A stretch of 64,000 nt of DNA from Gammaproteobacteria bacterium HGW-Gammaproteobacteria-11 (GCA_002840055.1 PGZJ01000006.1:62001-126000), one strand, 5' to 3'. Shown: positions 18,719 to 29,248, counted from the first letter of the stretch. Notes: generated by a model not told the origin, from the sequence alone. Made by a program: numbers and translations.

Positions 18719-19084
18719 ATGGCCCGCATTCTCGTAGTAGATGATTCGCCGACCGAGCTGTACAAGCTGACCGGCATGCTGGAAAAACATGGTCATGAAG
18801 TGCTCAAGGCCGAAAACGGTGCCGACGGCGTCGCGCTGTGTCGCCAGGAAAAGCCCGATGCCGTGCTGATGGATATCGTCATGCCCGGTCTCAACGGTTT
18901 TCAGGCCACCCGGCAGTTGACCAAGGATTCTGAAACAGCGCACATCCCGGTGATTATCGTGACCACCAAGGATCAGGAAACCGACAAGGTCTGGGGCAAG
19001 CGTCAAGGCGCGCGTGACTACCTGACCAAGCCGGTTGAAGAGGCTACGCTGATCTCGACCTTGAAGTCCGTGCTGGGAAGCTGA
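18719..19084 (+). CDS. pilH: PilH, CheY-like response regulator of twitching
   Basis: Second stand-alone receiver of the Pil-Chp system, 121 aa. It has ILVVDDSPTELYKL, the phosphoacceptor Asp52 in AVLMDIVMPGLNGF, IIVTTKDQETDK and the Lys in YLTKPVEE. In P. aeruginosa PilH counteracts PilG, draining phosphate from ChpA and promoting reversal of twitching. The ATG at 18719 (MARILVVDD) follows GGGGGAG and gives exactly the length of PilH in P. aeruginosa. The track's 18680 start is a TTG in the intergenic stretch. Confidence 0.97.
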   Translation: MARILVVDDSPTELYKLTGMLEKHGHEVLKAENGADGVALCRQEKPDAVLMDIVMPGLNGFQATRQLTKDSETAHIPVIIVTTKDQETDKVWGKRQGARDYLTKPVEEATLISTLKSVLGS

Positions 19085-19127
19085 CCTTCCCCGCACATTG
19101 CCGCATAACAACCAGAACAGGCTCGGC

Positions 19128-19664
19128 ATGGCAGAAACAATACACCCCTTCGATATTCTTCGGCAGCTGGAGCAGCGGTGTCGCAGTCAGGCCATCGGTC
19201 TGCCTGCGCAGGACGTGCTCAGTGAAACCTGGAGCGGTGTCGGTTTCAGGGTGGCCGGCCAGCCCATGGTTGCGGCCATGGGGGAAGTCAGTGAAATCCT
19301 TCACGAACCCCGTTATACCGCTCTGCCCAGGGTCAAAACCTGGGTCAGAGGCGTGGCCAACGTGCGTGGCCGCCTGCTGCCGATCGTTGATCTCAGTCGT
19401 TTCTTTGGTTCTACCCTGACTATTCCACGCAAACAGCGACGCGTTCTGGTGCTTGACCGGGACGATCTGTTCGTTGGTCTGCTGGTGGATGAACTCCTGG
19501 GTATGCAGCACTTTCCGGTTAACCATTTTTCTACAGACTTGCCCACCCTCGACGAGGTCTTTCGACCCTTCGTGGTGGGAGCTTATGTCCAGGACACCCC
19601 CACATTGGTGTTCAACTTCCGGGCATTGGCACGTGATCAGGCGTTTCTTGATGTGGCGATCTGA
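19128..19664 (+). CDS. pilI: PilI, CheW-like coupling protein
   Basis: CheW-domain adaptor of 178 aa linking the receptor PilJ to the kinase ChpA. The CheW fold is seen in FRVAGQPMVAAMGEVSEILHEP, VRGVANVRGRLLPIVDLSRFFG (the conserved N-x-R-G segment) and VLDRDDLFVGLLVDELLGM. The ATG at 19128 (MAETIHPFDIL) gives 178 aa, equal to P. aeruginosa PilI. Gaps to pilH and pilJ are 43 and 81 bases, and all are in one direction. A second CheW protein, ChpC, ends the operon. Confidence 0.95.
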   Translation: MAETIHPFDILRQLEQRCRSQAIGLPAQDVLSETWSGVGFRVAGQPMVAAMGEVSEILHEPRYTALPRVKTWVRGVANVRGRLLPIVDLSRFFGSTLTIPRKQRRVLVLDRDDLFVGLLVDELLGMQHFPVNHFSTDLPTLDEVFRPFVVGAYVQDTPTLVFNFRALARDQAFLDVAI

Positions 19665-19745
19665 TCAGGGGGCGACCGGCCAGTCCGGTAACGCGACAGA
19701 CATGAGTAACAACAAGAACCATGTGGTAGGCCAGGTAGGGGCCAG

Positions 19746-21782
19746 ATGATGAAAAAGCTCGATATACAGTTACTGTCCACCATGCGAAGCAATCGTACGC
19801 TCAGCGGCCTGTTCGTTGCGCTGATCCTTTCGTTGCTGCTGCTGTTCGTCAACTTCCTGTACCTGAACATCCAGAGTGGTTATGACACGGAATACATCGG
19901 TCACGCCGGTGAGCTGCGCGTACTCTCGCAGCAGATTTCCAAGACCGCTACCGAGGCTGCCGGTGGTAACGCAGAGGCCTTCGGCCAGCTGCGCGAAGCC
20001 CGCGACGGCTTCCAGGCCCGCTGGAACTACCTGACCGATGGTCGTCAGGAAACCGGTCTGCCCGCTACACCGTCCGCTTTGCAGGAGCCGCTCGCACTGG
20101 CCCAGGCTGACTGGGATCGGGTACGGGTCAATGCTGACAGTATTATCTCCAGCCAGACCACGGTACTGACACTGAATGAGGTTGCCCTGACCCTGGCTGA
20201 CACCATTCCGCAGATGCAGATCGAGTACGAAGACGTGGTGGAAGTGCTGATCGATATTGGCGCGCCAGCGGATCAGGTCGCCATCGCCCAGCGCCAGGCG
20301 CTGTATGCCGAACGAATCCTTAACTCGGTCAACAGTGTGTTGGCCGGTGGCGATGATGCGGTGATGGCGGCAGAGAACTTCCGGGTCGATACCAGCCTTT
20401 ACGGCGAGGTTCTGCAGGGCATGTTGCAGGGCAATGCGACCATGGGCATTCAGCAGGTAACCGACTTTGAAGCCGTGCTGCTGCTGGAGTCGATTGCCGA
20501 GCAGTTCACCTTCGTATCCGACTCGGTTGAAGAAATCCTGCTGACCTCCCCCGAACTCTATGACGTGAGCCAGGCGGCCACCAGCATCTTTGACGACTCA
20601 CAGTTGCTGCTGGAGAACGTGTCTACCCTGACCCAGGGTTTTGAAGCCCGCAGCAGTGCACGCTGGATCAACACCCTGTTCGGTTACGTTTTTGGTCTGA
20701 TCGCGTTGGGCAGCATTCTGCTGATCGGTGTGCAGATGACCCGCGAGACGCGCCTGCGTCTGGCCGAGACCGCCGAAAAGAATGACAAGAACCAGGCTGC
20801 GATTCTGCGTCTGCTGGATGAGATCGCCGACCTTGCAGACGGTGACCTGACAGCGGAAGCGACGGTATCCGAGGATTTCACGGGTGCCATTGCTGACTCC
20901 ATCAACTTTACCATCGACCAACTGCGCGCCCTGGTCGGCACCATTAACGAGACCGCCTTGCGGGTATCGACTGCCGCCCAGGAAACCCAGGGTACGGCCA
21001 TGCATCTGGCCGAAGCATCCGAGCACCAGGCGCAGGAAATTGCCGGGGCATCCGCCGCTGTGAACGAAATGGCCGTGTCGATTGACCAGGTATCCGCCAA
21101 CGCCGCCGAATCGGCAGCGGTAGCGGAGCGCTCGGTAGCCATCGCCGGTCGGGGTAACGAGGTGGTACAGAACACCATCACCGGCATGGATACCATTCGC
21201 GAGCAGATTCAGGACACCTCCAAGCGGATCAAGCGACTGGGTGAATCGTCCCAGGAGATTGGTGACATCGTAAGTCTGATTAACGATATTGCCGACCAAA
21301 CCAACATTCTGGCTTTGAACGCGGCGATTCAGGCCTCCATGGCCGGTGATGCAGGCCGAGGCTTTGCGGTGGTTGCGGACGAAGTACAGCGACTGGCAGA
21401 ACGTTCCTCAGCGGCGACCAAGCAGATCGAGGCACTGGTTAAGACCATTCAGACCGATACCAACGAAGCGGTTATCTCGATGGAACAGACCACCTCGGAA
21501 GTAGTCCGTGGAGCACGACTGGCACAGGATGCGGGTGTGGCACTGGAGGAAATCGAAAAGGTATCCACCAGCCTTGCAGCGTTGATTCAAAACATCTCCA
21601 ACGCAGCTCGCCAGCAGGCTTCTTCTGCGGGTCACATCTCCAACACCATGAACGTGATCCAGGAGATTACCTCGCAGACGTCCGCGGGTACTACCGCTAC
21701 CGCGCGCAGCATTGGCGATCTGGCCGCCCAGGCCGAGTCCATGCGCGAGTCGGTTGCCGGCTTCACGTTGCCCAATCAGTAA
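19746..21782 (+). CDS. pilJ: PilJ, methyl-accepting chemotaxis receptor for twitching
   Basis: Membrane receptor of 678 aa. The first helix is at about residues 20-44 ([21 protein letters not shown]). A periplasmic region of about 260 residues with PilJ-type helical modules follows, then the second helix at about 305-330. After a HAMP-like stretch ([16 protein letters not shown]) comes the cytoplasmic signalling domain. Its hairpin tip reads [41 protein letters not shown] (split here for description), which is conserved. It contains methylation-site pairs acted on by PilK and ChpB. It senses surface contact through retracted pili in P. aeruginosa. There are two adjacent ATG codons at 19746 and 19749. 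Confidence 0.95.
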   Translation: MMKKLDIQLLSTMRSNRTLSGLFVALILSLLLLFVNFLYLNIQSGYDTEYIGHAGELRVLSQQISKTATEAAGGNAEAFGQLREARDGFQARWNYLTDGRQETGLPATPSALQEPLALAQADWDRVRVNADSIISSQTTVLTLNEVALTLADTIPQMQIEYEDVVEVLIDIGAPADQVAIAQRQALYAERILNSVNSVLAGGDDAVMAAENFRVDTSLYGEVLQGMLQGNATMGIQQVTDFEAVLLLESIAEQFTFVSDSVEEILLTSPELYDVSQAATSIFDDSQLLLENVSTLTQGFEARSSARWINTLFGYVFGLIALGSILLIGVQMTRETRLRLAETAEKNDKNQAAILRLLDEIADLADGDLTAEATVSEDFTGAIADSINFTIDQLRALVGTINETALRVSTAAQETQGTAMHLAEASEHQAQEIAGASAAVNEMAVSIDQVSANAAESAAVAERSVAIAGRGNEVVQNTITGMDTIREQIQDTSKRIKRLGESSQEIGDIVSLINDIADQTNILALNAAIQASMAGDAGRGFAVVADEVQRLAERSSAATKQIEALVKTIQTDTNEAVISMEQTTSEVVRGARLAQDAGVALEEIEKVSTSLAALIQNISNAARQQASSAGHISNTMNVIQEITSQTSAGTTATARSIGDLAAQAESMRESVAGFTLPNQ

Positions 21783-21842
21783 TACCAGGAGCGCGGGTGG
21801 CCTCAGGGCTGCCCGCCAGCCGGCATGAGCGAAGGACATACT

Positions 21843-22730
21843 GTGCAAAGAACGCCTAATTGGTCATTGCAGCAACTGCCGGAGATGGATTCTCAGCAAT
21901 TCCATCAGTGGCAGTCGTTGCTTGAGGCGCGAACCGGTGTTTGCGTCAATGACCAGCGTAAGGTGTTCCTGCAAACCAGTCTCTGTGCGCGCATGCGTGA
22001 ATTGCAGATCAGCGATTACCAGGCCTACTACGAGCACGTTACCGACGGCCCTACCGGTGCCATCGAATGGTCTGCCCTGATCGACAAACTGACGGTGCGC
22101 GAAACCAGCTTCATGCGTCATCGCCCGTCCTTTGATTGCGTTTCCCGGCATCTGCAGAGTCTGCTCAAGACACGGCCGATTGACCGCCCGCTGCAGCTCT
22201 GGAGTGTGGGTTGTGCCAGTGGCGAAGAGGCCTACTCACTGGCCATCATCAGTGAGCAGAGTCTGCTCAGCCAGCCCGCCGAGCAACGTCCCGGCTACGG
22301 CATCTGGGCTACCGATATCAGCCTCAAGGCCCTGGAGCAGGGCCGTGCCGGACAGTTCAGTGCAGGCCGCCTGGGTGGCCTGACCGAGCTGGAACGGAGC
22401 AAATGGTTGCATCTTTCCGATAGCGGGCAGTACCAGATACTGCCGGCACTGCGTGAACGTATCTGCTTTACCAGGCTGAACATCCTGGAACTGGCCCAGG
22501 CCCCGATTCGGGACCTGGATATCATCTTTTGCCAGAACCTGCTTATCTACTTCCGCCGCTGGCGGCGTCGCGACCTGCTGAATCTGCTGGCCAAACGGCT
22601 GGCACCAGGTGGCATGCTGGTCATCGGCCTGGGTGAGATAGTTGACTGGAACAACCCCCTGCTGGAGCGTCTGCCCGATGAACGGGTACAGGCTTACGTG
22701 CGGCGGGATACTCATGAAAGTCTGGAGTGA
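21843..22730 (+). CDS. pilK: PilK, CheR-type receptor methyltransferase
   Basis: SAM-dependent methyltransferase that adds methyl groups to glutamates of PilJ. The CheR N-terminal domain reads LLEARTGVCVNDQRKVFLQT, RETSFMRH follows, the SAM motif is LWSVGCASGEEAYSLAI, and IFCQNLLIYFRR is the catalytic-domain signature. The track begins at ATG 21825, which has no ribosome-binding site. The GTG at 21843 has GAAGGA seven bases upstream and gives 295 aa, close to the 291 aa of P. aeruginosa PilK. I therefore chose the GTG. Its stop lies just before the chpA start (GGAG of chpA lies inside its last codons). Confidence 0.93.
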   Translation: MQRTPNWSLQQLPEMDSQQFHQWQSLLEARTGVCVNDQRKVFLQTSLCARMRELQISDYQAYYEHVTDGPTGAIEWSALIDKLTVRETSFMRHRPSFDCVSRHLQSLLKTRPIDRPLQLWSVGCASGEEAYSLAIISEQSLLSQPAEQRPGYGIWATDISLKALEQGRAGQFSAGRLGGLTELERSKWLHLSDSGQYQILPALRERICFTRLNILELAQAPIRDLDIIFCQNLLIYFRRWRRRDLLNLLAKRLAPGGMLVIGLGEIVDWNNPLLERLPDERVQAYVRRDTHESLE

Positions 22731-22732
22731 AT

Positions 22733-25700
22733 ATGGGTGATCGGCATGATTATGTCGCCCTCGACTGGGTCAAAGGCGAAATTTCCGAGACGCTGAATCA
22801 GGCGCGTCAGGCCCTTGAAGCCTTTGTTGAGAATCCTGGCGACTCGACCCGGCTGCGTTTTTGTCTGACCTATATTCATCAGGTTCACGGCACACTGCAG
22901 ATGGTCGAGTTCTACGGCGCAGCCCTGCTCGCTGAAGAAATGGAAAAGCTGGCGCAGGCGTTGATGCACGGTGCGGTCAGTCGTGAGAACGAAGCGCTGG
23001 ATGTGCTCATGCAGGGCATCCTGCAATTGCCTACCTACCTTGATCGGGTCCAGAGTGGACGGCGCGATCTGCCGCTGGTTCTGCTCCCCTTGCTGAATGA
23101 CATGCGCACGGCCCGGGGTGAAAAGCTGCTCTCGGAAAACGCCTTGTTCAGCCCCGATGTCGACACCGGCAATCCGATTGATGAGTCGGAGCGGCTGACC
23201 AACTTCAATGACGAACATACCATCTGGCAGTTGCGCAAATTGCGTCAGGCCATGCAGGTTTCCCAGGCCGCGATCATTCGTTCGCAGGACGTGGAAGTCA
23301 ACGCACGTCAATTGGGCAAAGGCTACGGCCGCCTGCAATCCCTGTGTCAGGGTTCGGCCTATGCCGACCTGTGGGCAGCGTTTGCCGGCGTGGTCGAAGG
23401 GATTGAACACGGTACCATCGATAATGGCGCGGCTATTCGACAGCTGCTGCGTCAGGGTGATCGCGAAGTGCGCAGCCTGCTGGAGCAGGGTGCGGCGGCG
23501 CTGGACAACCCGCCGGCACCCGAGTTATTGCGTAATCTGCTGTTCTATGTGGCGAAAAGCCCGGGCGGCAGCGTGCGTCTGGATGCGCTCAAGCAGCGCT
23601 ATCAACTCAAGGCCCTGCTGACCGAAGACGATATTGCCAACCAGGCCACCGGCTCACGCCTGGTCGGCCCGGACCGCAGTGCCATGAAATCAGTGGTCGA
23701 TGCGCTGGGTGAAGAGCTCCTGCAGGTCAAGGATCAACTCGATCTGTTTGTCCGCAGTGACCGCCAGCAACTGGATGGTCTTGCTTCGCTGGCACCGGCG
23801 ATCAAGCAGATTGCCGATACCCTGGCCATGCTCGGTTTGGGGCAGCAGCGTCGGGTTCTGCTCGAGCAGGTTGACCTGGTCGAACAGATGGTGGGCGGTC
23901 GCTCGGCAGTGAATGACGGCGGCCTGATGGATATCGCCGGTGCGCTGTTGTACGTGGAAGCCAGCCTGCAAGGCATCCTGGGTATCGAGCGCAGTGACAA
24001 CAGTGCTGCGAACTCGGATATGCAGCGCCTGGCTGCCGCCCAGGATATGACCCTGGTGCACCAGCAGGTGGTTCAGGAAGCGCGTAATGCGCTGGAACAG
24101 ACCCGCGAAGCCATCAATGCCTTTATCGCCAGCCAATGGGATCACAGCCAGCTCGAGCCGGTCAGTGACCTGCTGAACAGTGTGCGTGGTGGTCTTGCCA
24201 TGTTGCCACTGGAACGTGCCGCTACCACCATCGGTGCCTGTCGCCGTTATATCAATCAGGAACTGCTTGAACCGCGCAAGGTGCCGGGCTGGGTGGAACT
24301 GGACGCCCTGGCGGATGTGATCACCAGCGTCGATTATTACCTTGAACGTCTGGCTGAAGACGATGCCGAGCGCAGTGACAATATTCTCACTGTCGCAGAA
24401 GATCGCCTGGCCACACTGGGCTATGGATTGAACGGCCAGCCGGCCAGGACGGACAGTGTCCAGCCGGTTGAAGACGAGTTGGGCGATGCAGCAGCGGATG
24501 TCGAACTGGACGAGTTGGCAGACGCTCTTGACGATACAGTCGAGAATGAAGAGCCGGAAATACTGGCCTTTGACAGTCCTGACCTGACCCTTGAGCTGGA
24601 TGAAGCAACCGACGATATGTCGGACCAGGCTGAGTTGCCGCCGGTCATCGAGGTTGAGGAAGAGCCGCTGCTGGAACTGGATGAGCCATCCTTTGCGGAA
24701 AGCGAGGAGCCAGACAGCGATAATACCGTTGAATTCGAATCCGATAGCATCGAGCAGGGCCTGTCGACCGAGGAAGACGCCCCTGTTGCAGATATGCCGC
24801 AGCCAACTGCCGCAGCCATTGAAGACGAAGATGAAGACGAGCTTGATGAAGAGCTGATTGAAATCTTTGTTGAAGAAGCGGGCGAGGTGCTCGACACCCT
24901 GACCGAATACACGCCGTTGTGGCAGGCTGATGCCGAGGATCACAAGTCCCGAGCTGAAGTGCGCCGTGCCTTCCATACCCTCAAGGGTAGTGGTCGGATG
25001 GTCAAGGCTAGTGTGCTGGCAGAGCTGGCCTGGTCGGTCGAGAACATGCTGAACCGGGTAATCGATCGCAGCATTGAGCTGACGCCGAGCATCTTCGAGG
25101 TAATGAATGCTGTACGGGGCTTGATGCCGCAACTGGTTGAGGACTTCTCCCAGGGTCAACAGCATATGCTGCCCGAGGTCGAGCGCCTGTCGCGTCTCGC
25201 CGATGCCTTGTCCCAGGGCGAGAGCATTGAGGATCTGGCAGAGCTTGCCGAGCCTGAGAGCTCGGCCGCAGAACAGAATGAAGAGCTGCTCGAAGAGCCG
25301 ATCACAGGCGAAGAGATTGAAGAGGTTCCGCTGGCCGACTTGCCGACGGACGAGCCGGACCGGGCGCTGCCCGAGGACGAGCAGGCGGACGCGGATGAAA
25401 CCGATGCCGCGACTGAGTGGGATACCCTGGGCGAGCTGCCGGTGGTTGAGGTCGAGGACCAGGAGCCGGTCGCAGAAAGCCTCGAATCCGAGCAGGAGGC
25501 CGTTGCCGAGCAGCCCGAAGCGCAGTCCTTTGAAGTCGGTGTCAGCCCCGAGATAGCCGCCGAAGGCGGGCTTGATCCGATCCTTCTGGATATTTTCCGC
25601 AACGAAACCCAGTCACATATCGAGCAGATCAACGCCTTTATCAGCCAGTGCCAACAGGCCTTGCCACGTCCGATCAGTGATGCCTTGCAGCGTGCCCTGC

Positions 25701-28700
25701 ATACGCTCAAGGGCAGTGCACATATGGCCGGCATTCAGCCGATCGCTGTGGTGGCAACGCCACTTGAACGATTGGCCAAGGACTTCAAGGCGAATCTGGT
25801 TCCGGCCGAGCAACCCCTGGTTGATTTGCTCAGTGAAGCCGTAGAGATGATCGAAGCCGGTATCGTGCAGCTTGAGCACGCGCCCGAGCTTGCATTGCCC
25901 GGCACTGAGAGTTTCCTTGCTCGGGTCGAAGCCCTGCGCGAAGCCGGTCTGGCTGCGCGACACAGCAGCCGCAGTGACCTGGACGAAGGTAGCGTTGGAA
26001 ATGCCGGTCTGCTGTCGATCTTCCTGACCGAAGGCATTGATCTGTTGATGGATGCCGCCGATCTGCTCGACAGTTGCGAGCCGGGTGACCTGTCCGTCAT
26101 TGATCTGCGCGACATGCGGCAAAGCCTGCGTGCCCTCGGTGAAGTGGCTGCCGAGGTGGATCTGCAGCCGATTGAAGGCTTGTGCCAGGCCCTCGAAGAT
26201 GTCTATGAAGCGGTCAGCAGCACTAGTATCGACGCTGATCAGACGGTTATTGATGCGTTGTCCGTTGGCCATGAACGCCTGATCGGCATGATGGATCAGG
26301 TAGCTGCGCATCAGCATATTGCCTCGGCGGCCAACGAATTGGCTGCGCTCCAGGCGCTGTTGCCACGTCCGGTCATCAGCGCACCCAGTGCTCCGGCGGC
26401 AACCTCCGTGGTGGCGGCCAGTGCACCGGCAGCGCTGGCGGGTGGGACCTGGAACCCCGGCGATGCCGGCACCGATGCCGAGCTGGTCGAGATATTCCTC
26501 GAGGAAGCACAGGAAATCATTGATAGCGCTTCTGCCAGTCTGCAGAAGTGGCTGAGCGATACCGGCAATACCCTGGCGGTAGAATCCCTGCAGCGTGACC
26601 TGCACACCCTCAAGGGTGGCGCGAGGATGGCCGAGATTCCACCGGTGGGCGATCTGGCGCATGAACTTGAATTCTTGTACGAGGGCCTCTGTGCCCAGCG
26701 CTATGAGCCCAGCGAGGGTCTGAGCGAACTGCTGCATGCCTGTCATGACAGCCTCGCCGATATGGTCGAGGGCGTGATTGCCGGACGGCCGATCAGCGAT
26801 GGCAGTGGACTGATCAACAGCATCAAGGGCTACCGCGCCAATCCGCACTTGCCGCCGCAATTACCGGGTAGCCCGGAAGCGGCGCACACGGATATGGTCC
26901 CAACCTCCGTGGCTGAACAGGCGAACACTGCAGAGCAAGCCGAGCAGAGCGCTGCGCCGAGTGATGATCCGCTGCTGGGCATGTTCCTTGAAGAGGCCCG
27001 TGAACTGCTGTCACCCTGCCCCGAGCTGTTGCTGCAGTCGGCTGAAGACAGTGCCTCGGCAGCGGACCTGCTGCACCGTATCCAGACGCTCAAGGGCAGC
27101 GCCAGAATGGCTGGCCAGGCAGCGCTGGCCAACAGTGCGCGTGATCTTGAAGCGGGTTTGCAGACCGGTCGTGATCCGCAGATGCTGGGTGCCCAGTTGC
27201 AGGCACTGATGGCGGGCATCGAGCAGCTCGGTCAAGGGGTCAGTGATGCCCCGGCCAACTGGAACATGCCGCAGGTCCAGCCTGCCGTTGCCGCGGCTCC
27301 GGTGGTGGATGCCTCGCGCCAGACCCTGGCGCAGGTCAAGCAGATACTGCAGCAGGCCATGCAGAGCGGTGAAACCGCTGAAGAAGCCGCCAATCAGCGT
27401 GTCAGCGGGCAGGAGACCGTCAAGGTGCCGGCCAAACTGCTCGAAGAGCTGGTAAACCTGGCGGGTGAAACCTCGATTTTCCGCGGCCGGGTTGAGCAGC
27501 AGGTCAGCGATCTGGGCGCTACCCTGAACGATATGGACAGCACCATCGAGCGTGTGCGTGATCAGCTGCGCCGCCTTGATATGGAGACCCAGGCGCAGAT
27601 TCTGTCGCGTCACCAGGACGAAATTGCACAGCAGGGTTATGAGGACTTCGACCCGCTGGAAATGGACCAGTACTCGCAGTTGCAGCAGTTGTCGCGCTCG
27701 CTGTTCGAGTCCGCGTCCGACTTGATGGATTTGAAGGAAACCATCGCCGCCAAGAGCCGCGATGCGGAAACCCTGCTGCTGCAGCAGGCGCGGGTCAATA
27801 CCGAGCTGCAGGAAGGTCTGATGCGCACCCGCATGGTGCCCTTTGACCGCCTGTTGCCGCGCATGCGCCGCGTTGTGCGCCAGGTTGCCGGGGAGCTGGG
27901 CAAGCAGGTTGCGCTGGATATTGGCAGTGCCGAAGGTGAAATGGATCGTAGCGTACTGGAGCGGATGATTGGTCCGCTGGAGCACATGCTGCGTAATGCC
28001 GTTGACCACGGTATCGAAATGCCGGATCTGCGCAGCACCCGCGGCAAGGGCGTGGAAGGCAAGATTCGCCTTGACCTGCACCGTGAAGGTGGTGAAATCG
28101 TTCTGACCCTGTCCGACGATGGTGCCGGTATCAACCTGGAAGCAGTGCGCCGCAAGGCCATCGAGCGCGGCTTGATGGATGCTGACGCCGACCTGACCGA
28201 TCAGGAAGTATTGCAGTTTATCCTTGAGGCCGGATTCTCCACGGCGGACAAGGTCACGCAGATTTCCGGGCGCGGTGTCGGCATGGACGTGGTCAATGCC
28301 GAGGTCAAGCAGCTCGGCGGCAGCATGAGCCTGGATACGCGGCCCGGCGAGGGCAGTACCTTCAGTATTCGTCTGCCCTTTACCGTATCGGTCAACCGGG
28401 CGCTGATGGTGTATTCCGGGGATGATCTGTATGCCATTCCGTTGAACACCATCGAGGGTATCGTGCGGGTTTCCGGCTATGAGCTGGAAGCCTACTACTC
28501 GCCGGATGCGCCGCCCTTCGAATACGCCGGCAAGCGCTATGATCTGCGCTACCTTGGCGACCTGCTGGTGACCGGCCAACAGCCGCGTCTGAGTGGTCAC
28601 AGTCTGCCCCTGCCGGTGATTCTGGTGCGCGGTGCCGACCACACGGTTGCGGTGCAGGTTGACTCCCTGGCTGGCTCGCGGGAAATCGTGGTAAAGGGTC

Positions 28701-29248
28701 TCGGCAAACAGTTTGCCGTGGTGCCGGGTATCTCCGGCGCGACCATCCTGGGTGACGGCCGCGTGGTGGTGATTCTTGATCTGCTGGCAGTAATTCGTGC
28801 GCAGCAGGCGTTGCAGTCGCAGCAGCGACTGGCCGCTGAACGAGCCCAGGCCGCGATCGAACTGGCTGATGAACGCCCTACTCTGGTCATGGTGGTGGAT
28901 GACTCGATTACCGTGCGCAAGGTGACAACACGCTTGCTGGAACGCCATGGCATGGAAGTCATCACCGCCAAGGACGGGGTTGAGGCTATCGCCCGCCTGC
29001 AGGATATTCATCCCGACATCATGCTGCTGGATATTGAAATGCCGCGCATGGACGGTTTTGAAGTCGCCACACTGGTTCGCCACGATCAGCGTCTCAAGGA
29101 TCTGCCAATCATCATGATTACCTCGCGTACCGGTGAGAAACACCGTGACCGAGCCAGGAGCATCGGGGTTAACGACTACCTCGGTAAGCCCTATCAGGAA
29201 AGCCAGTTGCTGGAAGCGATTGGTAACCTGGTCAAGGTTCGTGACTGA
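22733..29248 (+). CDS. chpA: ChpA (PilL), multi-phosphotransfer hybrid histidine kinase
   Basis: CheA-like kinase of 2171 aa that phosphorylates PilG and PilH. An N-terminal FimL/Hpt-like segment has His52 in YIHQVHGTLQMV. Helical regions without phospho-His follow, then an acidic linker (about 590-700). Three canonical Hpt domains are centred on His748 (FHTLKGSGRM), His990 (LHTLKGSAHM) and His1291 (LHTLKGGARM). A fourth repeat reads IQTLKGSARM, with Gln1451 where His is expected. The dimerisation and ATP domains follow (about 1561-1890; LRNAVDHGIE, ISGRGVGMDVV), then CheW (about 1890-2040) and a receiver with Asp2100 in LLDIEMPRMDGF. P. aeruginosa ChpA is about 2470 aa with eight phosphotransfer domains, so this one is shorter. 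Start 22733 has GGAG five bases upstream. Confidence 0.95.
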   Translation: MGDRHDYVALDWVKGEISETLNQARQALEAFVENPGDSTRLRFCLTYIHQVHGTLQMVEFYGAALLAEEMEKLAQALMHGAVSRENEALDVLMQGILQLPTYLDRVQSGRRDLPLVLLPLLNDMRTARGEKLLSENALFSPDVDTGNPIDESERLTNFNDEHTIWQLRKLRQAMQVSQAAIIRSQDVEVNARQLGKGYGRLQSLCQGSAYADLWAAFAGVVEGIEHGTIDNGAAIRQLLRQGDREVRSLLEQGAAALDNPPAPELLRNLLFYVAKSPGGSVRLDALKQRYQLKALLTEDDIANQATGSRLVGPDRSAMKSVVDALGEELLQVKDQLDLFVRSDRQQLDGLASLAPAIKQIADTLAMLGLGQQRRVLLEQVDLVEQMVGGRSAVNDGGLMDIAGALLYVEASLQGILGIERSDNSAANSDMQRLAAAQDMTLVHQQVVQEARNALEQTREAINAFIASQWDHSQLEPVSDLLNSVRGGLAMLPLERAATTIGACRRYINQELLEPRKVPGWVELDALADVITSVDYYLERLAEDDAERSDNILTVAEDRLATLGYGLNGQPARTDSVQPVEDELGDAAADVELDELADALDDTVENEEPEILAFDSPDLTLELDEATDDMSDQAELPPVIEVEEEPLLELDEPSFAESEEPDSDNTVEFESDSIEQGLSTEEDAPVADMPQPTAAAIEDEDEDELDEELIEIFVEEAGEVLDTLTEYTPLWQADAEDHKSRAEVRRAFHTLKGSGRMVKASVLAELAWSVENMLNRVIDRSIELTPSIFEVMNAVRGLMPQLVEDFSQGQQHMLPEVERLSRLADALSQGESIEDLAELAEPESSAAEQNEELLEEPITGEEIEEVPLADLPTDEPDRALPEDEQADADETDAATEWDTLGELPVVEVEDQEPVAESLESEQEAVAEQPEAQSFEVGVSPEIAAEGGLDPILLDIFRNETQSHIEQINAFISQCQQALPRPISDALQRALHTLKGSAHMAGIQPIAVVATPLERLAKDFKANLVPAEQPLVDLLSEAVEMIEAGIVQLEHAPELALPGTESFLARVEALREAGLAARHSSRSDLDEGSVGNAGLLSIFLTEGIDLLMDAADLLDSCEPGDLSVIDLRDMRQSLRALGEVAAEVDLQPIEGLCQALEDVYEAVSSTSIDADQTVIDALSVGHERLIGMMDQVAAHQHIASAANELAALQALLPRPVISAPSAPAATSVVAASAPAALAGGTWNPGDAGTDAELVEIFLEEAQEIIDSASASLQKWLSDTGNTLAVESLQRDLHTLKGGARMAEIPPVGDLAHELEFLYEGLCAQRYEPSEGLSELLHACHDSLADMVEGVIAGRPISDGSGLINSIKGYRANPHLPPQLPGSPEAAHTDMVPTSVAEQANTAEQAEQSAAPSDDPLLGMFLEEARELLSPCPELLLQSAEDSASAADLLHRIQTLKGSARMAGQAALANSARDLEAGLQTGRDPQMLGAQLQALMAGIEQLGQGVSDAPANWNMPQVQPAVAAAPVVDASRQTLAQVKQILQQAMQSGETAEEAANQRVSGQETVKVPAKLLEELVNLAGETSIFRGRVEQQVSDLGATLNDMDSTIERVRDQLRRLDMETQAQILSRHQDEIAQQGYEDFDPLEMDQYSQLQQLSRSLFESASDLMDLKETIAAKSRDAETLLLQQARVNTELQEGLMRTRMVPFDRLLPRMRRVVRQVAGELGKQVALDIGSAEGEMDRSVLERMIGPLEHMLRNAVDHGIEMPDLRSTRGKGVEGKIRLDLHREGGEIVLTLSDDGAGINLEAVRRKAIERGLMDADADLTDQEVLQFILEAGFSTADKVTQISGRGVGMDVVNAEVKQLGGSMSLDTRPGEGSTFSIRLPFTVSVNRALMVYSGDDLYAIPLNTIEGIVRVSGYELEAYYSPDAPPFEYAGKRYDLRYLGDLLVTGQQPRLSGHSLPLPVILVRGADHTVAVQVDSLAGSREIVVKGLGKQFAVVPGISGATILGDGRVVVILDLLAVIRAQQALQSQQRLAAERAQAAIELADERPTLVMVVDDSITVRKVTTRLLERHGMEVITAKDGVEAIARLQDIHPDIMLLDIEMPRMDGFEVATLVRHDQRLKDLPIIMITSRTGEKHRDRARSIGVNDYLGKPYQESQLLEAIGNLVKVRD

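Noticed and set aside
24421-24912. 163-aa minus-strand ORF rich in Ser
   Set aside because: Poly-Ser comes from the complement of the Glu/Asp-rich linker of ChpA; not a gene.
23690-25165. 491-aa minus-strand ORF inside chpA
   Set aside because: Antisense shadow of the acidic linker and Hpt region; no recognisable domain or start site.
27011-29143. 710-aa minus-strand ORF inside chpA
   Set aside because: Long antisense ORFs are expected opposite a GC-rich gene with strong codon bias; the sequence has no family features, and chpA is complete.
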